Positions 53,790-64,000 of a stretch of DNA of 64,000 nucleotides are shown here, in pieces. A program made the translations under genes and the position numbers. Within the stretch, counting starts at the first letter, position 1; each line of letters opens with the position of its first letter. The stretch comes from Rhodosorus marinus. Lineage: Eukaryota; Rhodophyta; Stylonematophyceae; Stylonematales; Stylonemataceae. Under the pieces are notes generated by a model, which worked only from the letters and a program-made list of their open reading frames with translations, was not told the DNA's origin and did not search any database. The stretch covers positions 496,001 to 560,000 of the forward strand of contig JAMWBK010000008.1 in the NCBI GenBank assembly GCA_029953675.1, in the 5' to 3' direction.

Positions 53790-54800
53790 ATGAAAGTTTG
53801 GATTCCGTTAGAATCGAATCCCGAGCTCATCACCAAATATGCTGGTGAGCTTGGCATGGGGCCTGGGTACGAGTTTCAGGAGATTCTGTCGTTAGAGTTG
53901 CTGGAGATGGTGCCTAGGCCGGTTTACGCGGTAGTCTTGTTGTTTCCTTTAACGGAAAAGATCGTCTCTGCTAGTGAAGAGCGTGAGAAGGAGAATTTGG
54001 ATCAGTCCGTATCTTCGTCAGCACCTGAGCAGCCGTTCTTCTGTCGTCAAACTATCAGTTCAGTACCCTGACAACTCTTCCCCAGCGAGCCCACTACGCA
54101 GAACTGACGCCTTACTGTGATGCTGGTCCACGTTGAATTAGGTAACGCATGTGGGACCATCGCTGTTCTTCACTCCGTAACAAACAACATGGACAAACTA
54201 TCGATACGACCTGACAGCTTCTTTAAGAAGTTCTTCGACGAAACGATCTCCATGAACCCATCAAAGAGGGCAGAGGCCCTTCAAAACAACGAAGAGCTGG
54301 AAGCTAGTCAAGAAAAGTTCTCCAAGGTAATACAAACGGTTGCTTTTCACACGACCTCAAAAAGTGCAACTGCTTATCAACCCATACCCTGAAACACTGA
54401 TAGGAAGGAGAAACCGCTGCACCAGACCGACATGATCCACTAGACACCCATTTCATAGCTTTCGTTGAAAGCTCTAACAAGCTCGTTGAACTTGATGGAA
54501 GAAAGGCTTCACCTATTGACCATGGCGATACGTCACCTGATTCATTGCTCGAGGTAGATTCCCAACAACAACCACGCGACGACACTGCTGCGTCAATCAT
54601 CTTCTGTGTAGACGTTGGATAAGGAAGATGTCCTGGTCACTGCTTGTGGAAAAGCTTAGAACAACACTGCCATGGAATCACTCATTCACTTCTTATCTGT
54701 GTTCCACATCCGCGAACAGGACGCTGCTAGAATCATCAAAGAAAAGTTTATGGCGATGGATCCATCAGAACTTCGGTTCACAATGATGGCATTGGTCTGA
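53790..54800 (+). CDS. Ubiquitin C-terminal hydrolase, UCH-L3 type
   Basis: Five deduced exons (53790-54057, 54142-54326, 54404-54553, 54612-54635, 54720-54800) give 235 aa, the normal UCH-L3 length. The N-terminus VWIPLESNPELITKYAGELG and the VPRPVYAVVLLFP block are typical. The catalytic set is complete: the oxyanion Gln and Cys in RQTISNACGTIAVLHS, His in DTHFIAFV, Asp in LVELDGRK. The C-terminal KFMAMDPSELRFTMMAL also fits. UCH-L3 removes small adducts from ubiquitin or NEDD8 C-termini. The 24-nt fourth exon is very short but restores frame. It is convergent with CSN4, a subunit of the NEDD8 isopeptidase complex; no functional link can be claimed from position alone. Confidence 0.92.
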
Positions 54801-55478
54801 AGAAGCAAAACATCCCCTTCGAAGGCCCTGCAGTGGTCGCGATGAGTGACCCATGACTGTAAACGGAAAGTTTTCTTTTCTTCGCAAAAAGCAACATGCT
54901 GAATCTTGACGATGAGCATTCGATGGAGAGAGGGCCAGTGGACCAATCCAGCTACATGATGCCCGTCTCAAGTTCAAGCTGACATTGATGAAAGGTAGAG
55001 TGCGCGTCGCTGTCGAGACTGATCAGCAGAGGTTGTTTACAAAGTTTTATCCGGAAACTTGATTAGATTACAATGGATACGATGTGCACAATGGGTGACG
55101 CCTGTTCATCTTTAAGCCATGCAGAATTGCGTCTCTTGTTTTCAAAGCGAGACGACGCGGACTTGTGTCCAATTCCAACTTAAACAAAGCATCCAAACTC
55201 AGCCACAAAACGCTTCTGCGGAACGACGCAGTTTATCCTCGCATACCTCCGTAAGTTCTCTTTCTAGATCTGTAAGGCCAGGTAGATAAGAAGGGTCGCC
55301 CCATTTGCGCAAACGATACGAACAGTTGTTATGGAAAGCGTGCGAGAACAATGCACAAGAGCCAAGTAGCTCCTGGTTAGATGCAGGATAGTTTCATGTG
55401 CACAAGCTGCGACGCTATCGATAGTTCCGATCAGCCAAGTCGTCAGGGCAGCATCCCATAATAATATTAACGCAGATC
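54801..55478. other. Convergent spacer between UCH-L3 and CSN4
   Basis: A plus-strand stretch with LKFKLTLMKGRVRVAVETD (about 54968-55025) is open but unassigned. Nothing else recognised. Confidence 0.3.
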
Positions 55479-57392
55479 TCACGACGGCATGAACTGAGGG
55501 TACTTGCTGACGAGTTGTTCGCAACAGCTATCAGCGGCTTGGCAGATCTTTTCGAATCTGACATCTCCTCTGTGCAAAGCCTACGATAAAACGGTTGCGC
55601 GGAGGGTGGGAGCGATAAGCTTATGCTCAACAGCTCAGGCAAATGAAACTTTGGTGCAGGTGTCTACCTCTTTCTCTCTGCCTTTGGAGAGCTCCAGCAG
55701 ACCTTCGACTTGGTTGATTTTACCCGCCAATCTCCGTTCACCTAAAGATAGGATACGATAGACATTCGTCTCTGAGAGGGGGTGGTCTCCCAATACTGGC
55801 TGAGAACTGCTTGGGAGGCATCGTACAGATCATATCAGCGACTGCAGCTTCAGCTGTTTGCGGCGAAATATTCAACAACTCTGCAAGACTTTGAAGCTTG
55901 ATGCTCGTGTACAGAACGGAAACGGCCAGCAGGTTGTGCTCTGTTGTCGCCAAATCCAGGACTTGCTGAGTTTCCTCTACCGAACAAGGAGCGAGAGGAA
56001 CAATAACGTTCAATGGTCAGTCTAAGCTTGAACATGCAAGTGGAGGAGAAGGTCTTGCTGTCCCTGGGACCACGCTTACCGGATTTGATGTCCAAAAGCT
56101 TTACCCGTTCAGACAAAACTTCAATGTGTTCCTTCTTCAACAGCTTCTGAGAATGAACCCTCTCCAAAACCTTGAAGAACTCCAGGCCGCGGCATCTCTC
56201 GTCTTGGTATAGTTTTGACAACATTTTGGAGCGCTGCTCTCCAGCTGGTGCTGAAAAATATGAACGACGATAGAGGTGGGGAAAGATGTGTCTGTTCAGT
56301 TCATCGTCCAGAGACCGACTTTGCAGAATACGTCCGAGCTTTCGCATTGCGAACTTACCAAGTATCGCACAGATCACAGCTCTTGCAAGCCATTGCAATG
56401 GATCCGCAGAATACAATTTCGTGGGGCCTTGCTAAAGGAGCAATCCAATGGATTGTGTGAGATTTCTGGCGACGAAGGTGGCGTACGTGAATAGAGTGTA
56501 GTAGGGTGTCGAAGACCATCCCGGGCTTACCACGTCGGTTGTGAGTGAATAAAACTGCTGTGCGGCGTTAGAAAACGCCTTCTTTGCTTCCTGAACTCTG
56601 GCTTGGCAGATGCGATAATCTCGATTGACCTCTACCTTGACATAGCTCTTTGCGCGCATTAAGAACTGCTCTGCTCCGTCGACATCGTCGCTATTGAGAT
56701 ATAGAAACGCGATTCTCAACAATCTGAGATAGTGAAGGGAAGAGAGGAACTTGAGGAGCTGAGAAACGAGTGGGACTTTCGATACATCTTCATGCGTTGA
56801 GGTACCGGTCGATGTCGTCTTCCGTAGGGTCGCCCCTGTTTCCAAGCTCGGGGCTGATTGTCGAGTAAAATGCAGCTGCCTGAGACCAGTTCTGACGTTC
56901 TTCATGAATAACTGCGAGCCTCTCGCGTATAGCGTTGGCCTGGCGAAGGCGATGAGGAGTGGGCTGTGAATCGCGTTTGGTTGGTGATAGCGCAGGGATA
57001 TTTTCAGCGTCCATTAACCTACCTGAACCTCAAAGTTGGCTCCACGCTGTTGAAGAATATTCAAGACTTCCTGACCTATGGTCAATTGGGTGTCCTTTTC
57101 CATCCACATAACCGCTGCAGCAATATCAAATTCATAGGCAGAACGGACTCAGGAGCAAATTCAGGCAGGGAGCGGACCAGACCATGCATAAAACAAACCT
57201 GTCTGCACAACGCTGACCAGTCTCTTCGCGACTACAGGTGGAACCATATTAACATCCGAGACGACTCTCCCCACCACTACCAGGAATCCCTCAAGGTCCC
57301 CTGATTGCGCACTCTACATAAGACAGAAAACAAATGTCATCAGAAGAGATTTCAATCAAGCAAAATCAACAGCCTCAAGCTACCTCCGCCAT
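55479..57392 (-). CDS. CSN4: COP9 signalosome subunit 4
   Basis: A gene of eight or more exons. The first exon is only 9 nt (ATG GCG GAG, 57392-57384), then 57313-57199 and 57147-57023, each in phase. Recognisable CSN4 blocks follow: AIRERLAVIHEERQNWSQAA, IAFLYLNSDDVDGAEQFLMR, ICQARVQEAKKAFSNAAQQF, RSKMLSKLYQDERCRGLEFF, TEHNLLAVSVLYTSIKLQSL with AELLNISPQTAEAAVADMI (PCI winged helix) and LAGKINQVEGLLELSK. It ends with a helix FEKICQAADSCCEQLVSKYP before TGA at 55479. CSN4 holds the CSN5-CSN6 module that removes NEDD8 from cullins. Middle exon limits are approximate. Confidence 0.9.
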
Positions 57393-57985
57393 CCTCCAAA
57401 CAAACAAAAGGATCCCGTTAAGCCACTTCATACCTCTACAAGAGTACGCCTCAAGTTCTCCTCTCGAACCATTAAATCCGGTTCCTGGACCATCATCTCT
57501 ACCCTATGTTCCATCCTTCCAGGAACCGGCAAAAACGGAACACTAACGGTCTTCTTCGTATCTCCCTTAAAATTCCGTCCCAAAAAAAATTCACAATATG
57601 CACGTCCACCTCATCCAATCCACCCGAGAACAGACCGGAAGGCAGCTTCCGAGTTATCTCCGATCAACTACCTCAACAGCAGCCCCGAAAACGTTGTAGC
57701 TGCCAGCCTCCTCCTTCCTATCTCTGCTCAATTATCTCAAATCACATACACTCAACCACGAGAACTGTATGTAAACTGGTCATGGATGTTGAGTTCCCTC
57801 GGCTTCTTCTCCTCCTCAACAGGTACTGGCCACCATCCCAATTCGATAATCCTCATTTTGTTCAGAGCCAAGCTACACTTAACACAAGCATGGAAGACGA
57901 CACTGATAACAGAACAGCCACAGGTAAAGTCATCGGCGCCTGATTCAGTGACATACCAAGCACGTTGCAAACCTTTGTTTTCCAT
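57393..57985. other. Upstream region of CSN4
   Basis: No supported gene; C-rich and CT-rich on the plus strand. Confidence 0.3.
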
Positions 57986-58690
57986 CGCAACAGCTCATCG
58001 CGAACAGTCGGCAACTGGTAGGACCACACACCGATCCAGCAGCCGTCTGTGCGCTTTGTCCTTTCTGTCTCGCTACGCAGGATACAGGTGCAGTTGCTCC
58101 ACTCGTTGACCCCAGGGCTACGAGAGTGTGCGTGAATACAGCGCAACAAGAGCTCGTGAAAGACCCTAGAGCGGCTGTAGTTTGAGATTGGGGTTACGAG
58201 GACGTTGTAGATGAACCAAGACCAATAAATGAGGAACTGCCGCACTGAGCACCTGATATCCAGGAGGAGCACCCACGGACGCTGTTCTTCGAAGAGCCCG
58301 TTTCAGGCCCACTACCGCGGACACACTTCTAGTCGTATTGGTAAAGAAGCTAACAACGCCCAGCAACACGTAATCGGAACGCAGAGTGCGTCGTCGCCTC
58401 CAACAGAATGGACTCTCCTACTGCCGGGGTTGCGAGGACGTTGTACTGGAACCATAACAAATGAGGAGCTGCCTCACCGAGCACCTCATATTCAGGAGCA
58501 CCCACGCACACGCAGGACGTTCTTCGATGTGGTAATCAAGAGCCAGTTCCAGACCCACCACTTGGGACACACTTCCAGTCGCATTGGTAATGCAGGTGAC
58601 ACCGGCCCACAACGCCTAATCGCGAAACGCAGGGAACGTCATCGCCTCCAACTTAATTCGACTCTACTGCTGATGTGCAGAATCGATCTT
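57986..58690 (+). mobile_element. Degenerate family 2-like retrotransposon end with tandem duplication
   Basis: Around 58050-58100 a CALCPFCLA motif resembles a damaged zinc knuckle. Two related blocks, about 58185-58400 and 58427-58655, share gggttrcgaggacgttgta, then aatgaggarctgcc and a TTCTTCGA region. The second reads HPRTRRTFFDVVIKSQF, comparable with YPRTYRTLFFDAVVTSPF of family 2. All frames are broken. Confidence 0.5.
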
Positions 58691-59021
58691 ATCAAAAGAT
58701 ACCGTTGAAAAGGACACTTCCAGATCGGAATCTGTATATATCTCAATAGATCTGACACCCAGTATCAACCGATTGGAGTGGTTGGGGCCGGCGCTGAAGC
58801 TTTCAAGTTAAGGAAGCAACAAGTGAATGAGAAAAGAAGTTTCTGCTTGCCTCTTGAGTTTTCTGATCGTACTGGTTGGTTTGTTCCGCGTCGTGTCACT
58901 TCTACTAGGTAAGCACTCGTCGGGTTTGTATATGTTTCTAATGTGGCTATTTTGGTGCTCTTGTTTTTTCTGTGATGTTTTGGATAAAGGAGTGAGTTGA
59001 ATTGAGAGAAGATACTACGTG
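58691..59021. other. Upstream region of the SOD gene
   Basis: It contains an ATG-led hydrophobic stretch (58829-58909, RKEVSACLLSFLIVLVGLF) that ends at a GTAAGC donor; it might be a 5' exon of an unknown transcript. The SOD model does not need it. Confidence 0.3.
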
Positions 59022-60114
59022 ATGGCGTTTGTAGCGGGAGTCGTCGGGTCTACCCGAAGTTCAGAGTCTGTGATATGTGCTGCAATGGACAGGAGGGCAT
59101 TCTTGGCTGCTGCTGGTGGAACGACGGCTTCAGTCCTTTTCCAGGTCTCAAATCCGAGTGGAAGTGTTTCCCATGCTGCAGACGCTGTAGAGTACACTCT
59201 ACCACCTCTGCCTTATCCATACGATGCTCTTGAACCTTACATCGACGCGGAAACGATGAAAATTCACCATGACAAGCACCACAAAGCCTACATGAACAAA
59301 CTCAACGGCATTGTTGATAAAGTGGATGCTATTAAAAGCCCGACAATAGAGAATCTGGAGACGGCTTTGAAAGGTATCGTGCAAGTCAAGCAAAAAGACA
59401 AGACTGAGCCCAAGCTTGATGTCTAAGTCCGCTCTTTCTCAACATCTTCCGAGCAACTACCAGATATAGGCAGCATCAAGGACGATTCTGTCAAGAAAAC
59501 CCTCAGGAACAATGGTGGCGGATGTAAGTTTTTTTTTGAAACTACCATTAGTTCTTTCATCACAGAAGCTTAACATAGCGATATCATGTCATCCTCAACC
59601 TTGCTTGTCGTTCAATGTACTCCGTGCGAGTCACATCAGATTACAATCACATCCTTTACTTCGAAGAAATGTCACAGAACGGCGCTCGAGAGCCTTCTGG
59701 AAAGCTTGCCGATGAGATAACGAAAGAGTTCGGCAGTTTCACGGAATTCAAGTCCAAGTTTACGAACGCCGCTGTTGGACAATTCGGGTCTGGGTACAGT
59801 GGTCTCCTTCTCCATCCTACCAAGCCTTCTAAGATGTCATCCCCGTCTCTCATGCTGAGCAACCTTCAATCTCTGCGTGCGTCCGCGTCGCTCTTGCAAG
59901 GTGGGCTTGGCTTTACCGTGATGGAAAAACTGGAAAACTTGCGGTCAGAGGTTATGCAAACCAGGATTCACCTCTCCTCGATGGTCACAAGCCGGTCTTA
60001 GGATGTGACGTATGGGAGCATGCTTATTACTTGAAGTACAATAATCGCCGCCCGGAGTACGTCGAGGCTTGGTGGAACGTAGTTAACTGGGACGTCGTTG
60101 CGGCTAGAGCTTAA
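59022..60114 (+). CDS. Mn/Fe superoxide dismutase with twin-arginine (thylakoid lumen) signal
   Basis: Four deduced exons (59022-59373, 59470-59523, 59640-59793, 59901-60114) give 257 aa with GT-AG junctions in frame. The N-terminus looks bipartite: a Ser/Val-rich lead, then [12 protein letters not shown] with a hydrophobic core and SVSHA, a twin-arginine signal with an AXA-like site. The mature enzyme has the ligand blocks [42 protein letters not shown] and [16 protein letters not shown]. Gly in NNGGGYYNH favours a manganese-type enzyme. It would remove superoxide in the thylakoid lumen. It converges on FARS2 with a 192-bp gap. Confidence 0.92.
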
Positions 60115-60306
60115 GATTGTTCCAGAAGTCAGCGACGTACAAGTTAGAAAGCAAACTTCGTTTGAGGGTCGAATCGCATTGGCAATATGCCGCGAAGATC
60201 ACAATTAGTCGAGGAGGGTCAGCTCCTCATAGCATAAACGCATTGATTCATCCGTGCAGGTGGACGGAAGTAGCTTGTGGAGCGGAGCTGCGGGGTATGA
60301 AGCGTG

Positions 60307-61469
60307 CTATCTTAGCGTTACTCGGAGCGTCTGTTCGGCTGCTTTTCTGACACGTTCTTGCAAGACGTCGACTTCTGAATTGGTTAGGTTTCTGTCCATC
60401 GACCGATACGATACCCTATAGCAGTGAGATCTGAAAGACACGAGCGACTTCAGATTGATCTATCCACGGTATTCAGCAGGACACAGGGGTGGAGGGTCAC
60501 TGCGTACTTTCCAGTCCCAGGCTTTTCGAAATCGTCAATCAATTCGACACGCTCAACTAGGTTTCCTCCAACCGTCCGCACTAGTTCATAAAAGTCGTTC
60601 TCATGGAAGCCTTGAGGGAGCCAAAACGAAACATCCTTGTAGCAAACAGGATGCTTAGAATAGGGCTTGAATGCGGTGACTTTCCCCGGTTGGAACTGCT
60701 CTACAAACCGTCTGTCATCCGACCAGAATAGTCTAATATCCGGAATTTCGAACAGGACCATGGCAAGTCGTTCAAGACCGAGTCCATAGGCCCATCCGAT
60801 TTCCTCATCTTCGACACTCCCGGCTTGAAGCACACCATGTCTAAGGAGACCGCATCCAAGTAGCTCTAGCCATTCGCCGTTCCATTCTACTTCGAGCTCG
60901 AACGAAGGATCTGTGAACGGGAAGTACGCATCTATCCAGCGAGTTTTCGTGTCCGTTCCGAACAGATGAGAAACGAGGCCTTGCAGAGTCTCTTGAAGGT
61001 CCTGAACCATTGATTCACTACATACGTGCTTGAGGACTCTGACCCCATCCGTTTGGTGAAACACCGGGAAATGTGATCGATCTATGGCATCCCTTCTGAA
61101 GACGTCGCCAGTTATCACAAACTCTCTCTCTCCTTGCCGTAGTAGTTGAACGTCATGCGCAGTCATATGCGGACGGAGAACATGATTCCCATTCACGTAG
61201 TACGTATCTGATATCCTCCGAGATGGATGATCCGGCTCGACTAAGAGATCATCGAAACAGGCCTTCGTTGATGTAACGGAATCCAAATCGCTCCAGAACT
61301 TGAACCTTCTTCCGCGCAAGTTTCGATGGTAGTCCTCGATCAGCCTGCGGGTTGTGCACAGGGGATGCCCCGACCGCAGGTGCAGACCCGCAGATCGATG
61401 TTTCCAGATCTCCTCGGGAACATTTAGAGACCCTCTGGATGCAGCGCAAAGCCGTGCACTCCAACGCAT
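60307..61469 (-). CDS. FARS2: Organellar phenylalanyl-tRNA synthetase (monomeric PheRS)
   Basis: Two deduced exons (61469-60508, 60430-60307) give 361 aa. The Arg-rich N-terminus (MRWSARLCAASRGS) fits a mitochondrial or plastid targeting peptide. Class II motifs are present: RRDAIDRSHFPVFHQTDGV (motif 2 area with FHQ) and GWAYGLGLERLAMVLFEI (motif 3). KHPVCYKDVSFWLP starts the ferredoxin-fold anticodon-binding domain, which ends VSYRSMDRNLTNSEV and RVTLR. The monomeric form fused to the FDX-ACB domain is the eukaryotic organellar type. The 77-nt intron splits GKSHCYR. The start chosen is the first in-frame ATG; the frame is open a little further upstream without one. Confidence 0.93.
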
Positions 61470-64000
61470 CCGTAATGAACAACCACCAGTGGCTAAACAG
61501 AGCGAAACTCTGCCCCTGTCCAAACCTCCTCACTCCTGCCAATCCACCGTCAACCAAATCAAGATCCCTCCAAAACCCCTAAAAATCCCCTTTTCCTTCC
61601 ACGAAAACTGAAACTTCAGTCAATATAAAATTCTAACGAATAGAAGGGTGTTCTTTTGTCAAGTCAATCATAATCTTACACCAGAATCCAATCACTCTCT
61701 ACAGAAGAACATCAGAATCTGATAATTCCATATCTGGGACTGGATCTACATTTTCGTCATTCGTCAATATATACGACAAATGGTGCATATTTTTCTGAAT
61801 ATAGTTAATATTATGGCTATATGAATCTATATTTTCCAAAGTATGGATGGAAATGAACGGACTTTTTTCGAAATTTTTAGTAAGCCGGTTTAGTTTGGTG
61901 AGATCCTCGGGTGAGAGCAGCGTCCAACAGAGAATTTGGAAAGGTAGGTTTAACGTGCGGGGGTGGTGGACGGTAAGAGGGTGGTGGTGTGCACCGAAAG
62001 CGTGGCGTGACGATGCAACGCTGAGATTACGTATCCGCTAATGGACAGGTAGTCCAAGCAGATTTTTTTATGTTTTGAAGACGGCGGTCCGCCACCCTTG
62101 GAAGAACTTTTTTCTTCCCAATGCGCGTAGTGGATCCTGCTTTATAACTCGTTGATTGGCGCAGGCGAATTGTAACATTCAGCAATAGCAGAAGATGGAG
62201 GATTCCTCGAGAGGGTGTGAAACCTAACGACTTCCGTGAAAACTGAATTCAGAGCAAAGCTGTCGGTGAGCACTGAGGAGCGTTGGCCCACATGGAAACG
62301 TGAATAAATCATGTGTCGCAGCGCAGTCGGAGTTGAGCAGAACGTTCCAAGCCATGAGCATATATTAGATCGGCTCCGCTTGAGTTCCGACTTTTACTTA
62401 ATTGTTATCGCCATCGCGATCTGCTACCATCGTCCAGTTACGCTCTCCCGATTCCAAATTACGGGGGGGGTTCTTGGAAAGGAAACCCAGACAAAACCCA
62501 GTGTCCAACCGCCTTCTGCCGTGCATATACGTACTGCCACATAGACAAAACGAGATGGGGGGGGGGGAGTAGGGGACTCATTGGTGGCTTGCGCACACCC
62601 ATCCAAGGGGGTTAACTTTGCTGGCTCGTCTTTGGTGGAAGGTTGAACACACTGATGCGTCCTTAACCAACTAAAACACCCCACGGAAACAGAGCTTTGC
62701 TCGTTGAGTGACATGAAATTCGAGACAAGACGGATTGGACTCAACAGAAACCGAAACCTCCCTGAGAACATTCCAATTGCTAGAATGAGGAGCTGGAACT
62801 TGTCCGCAGATCAACGCTATGCTTGCATCAGAATGCGAATCGCGCTCTGACTGCTGGACACATCGATGAACGTCAAAAGACCAAAGCATGAAACAAGAAT
62901 ATTTTCAAGGCGTTATCCAGTTAGTTCGAAGACGACGAATGTATGTCTCAACGAACAGCCTCTGAAACATCCCAATTTGGGGGTTCTGAAACGTGCCAGC
63001 AGATCCTCCTCATCCTTCTCAACGCCGGCTCAGGTTTCGTCACGTTTTTATTCATATCGAATCCACAACTTATTATTTTTCTTAGGGACTAAAGAAGTTT
63101 AGATTCACATTTTGTCAGTCCCATGAAGCCTATTCACAAAAAGCGAACAACCCTTCAACCGCAATACACGTCACACACACAATAAACCAACGAAAAGCGA
63201 ACAGTACCGTCTCCAATTCATCACCAACGGAGCTGTGAGGAGAGGCGCGCCGTTGAGGCGCATTAAGGCTTTCTGAGTTTGTTTTTTTTGCCCAAGCGAA
63301 GCCGAGGTGTTTCAGGTGTAGGTATCCCGCCTATTGTAAGCCCGAAAATTTTGCCCCTCTAGCTTAAATGACCCTTCTACTCGATCAACCTTCAAACCGG
63401 TCACCATCACCGGCCACGTGCTCATCCAGGAGGTCAAAAGTTTCTTTTTCCAGTGTTTCGTAACGGCTGCTCCACGTCGCCAATAGATCTGCCCGACCGT
63501 GCTCACCGTGGGAATCAATAAACCATTTCAAAGCGAACCCACTTCTCAACTACTAACAGGCCACGACTGTTTTCGTTGCGTCCAAATAAAATTTATCCAA
63601 TTACAACATAGAAAGCTCTATGCTTCAAATTTTCTTCGTTATTTCACTATCTTCTGCCAAAGATCGCCCAAAGATGACGGTTCAGATTTACCTCATATCC
63701 AATATAGTTCGTCCCAATATGCTATAAGCATCAAAAACACACTTGGCAAGCCAATTAATGAGCTTTATCCACAATCTTCAAGGAAAATTGTCTTGGAGAA
63801 GGAAAAAATGTTAGGAACCGTAGTAGGGCCCCTAGGCCCCCTCGGCTTGAAGGTAAATCATGACCTCCGTCTGACTAAGTCGTCCACTAGAGATATAGAA
63901 AACCCCAATCTATTGAACAAATAGTTTTACTTTTTTTGAAAGAATTTAAACTTCGTCACTCTCCGATTTACGAATTTTGAGCCAAGGAAAAGCAAGGTCC
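61470..64000. other. Gene-free right end
   Basis: No gene recognised on either strand. It has AT-rich sequence (61600-61900), poly-G tracts (62462-62470, 62556-62567) and a plus-strand frame at 63499-63924 that lacks homology I know. It may hold promoters and UTRs of genes beyond the window. Confidence 0.35.

Overview
The window is nuclear DNA of a eukaryote. Protein-coding genes are split by short GT-AG introns, mostly about 75-180 nt. They encode eukaryotic machinery: a spliceosome Cwf18/CCDC12 protein, SRP14, ERV29/SURF4, COP9 subunit 4, a UCH-type deubiquitinase, FANCI, SPO11, CMC4 and an organellar phenylalanyl-tRNA synthetase. A superoxide dismutase with a twin-arginine signal behind a probable transit peptide suggests a thylakoid lumen and therefore a photosynthetic protist, perhaps a red alga. 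I cannot fix the lineage from this window alone.

Layout. Positions 1-5.2 kb form a compact gene block: CMC4 (+), CWF18 (-), SPO11 (-) and a bacterial-type fusion of a UDP-sugar 3-dehydrogenase with a hexapeptide N-acetyltransferase (-). From 5.6 to 29.5 kb lies a nest of broken non-LTR retrotransposons. It holds at least two families, both with a C-terminal zinc knuckle and a restriction-like endonuclease. Family 1 has a (GAT/ATC)n tail and at least two subfamilies, called A and B here. Copies sit head-to-tail, tail-to-tail and head-to-head, and many are chimeric, duplicated or folded back. One secreted glutaredoxin gene (25.8 kb) sits inside this zone. Degraded Ty1/copia pieces lie at 29.7-30.3 kb.

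From 30.3 to 37.4 kb the DNA is AT-rich and gene-poor, with a secreted inactive trypsin homologue and SRP14. From 37.4 kb onward genes are dense: ERV29, a CYB5D2-like heme protein, a VOC-fold protein, a multi-membrane-span class-3 lipase, a FANCI orthologue of about 5.6 kb, aspartate 1-decarboxylase (PanD), UCH-L3, CSN4, the SOD and FARS2. The last 2.5 kb shows no gene I recognise.

The genes do not form one pathway. The most notable points are two bacterial-type metabolic genes that now carry spliceosomal introns (WbpB-WbpD fusion and PanD), FANCI with Arg at the position equivalent to the ubiquitinated Lys, and a retrotransposon family whose junctions cluster at its own GAT-repeat tails. Exon boundaries marked as deduced come from GT/AG sites that restore family-conserved reading frames. 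They are inferences, not transcript data.
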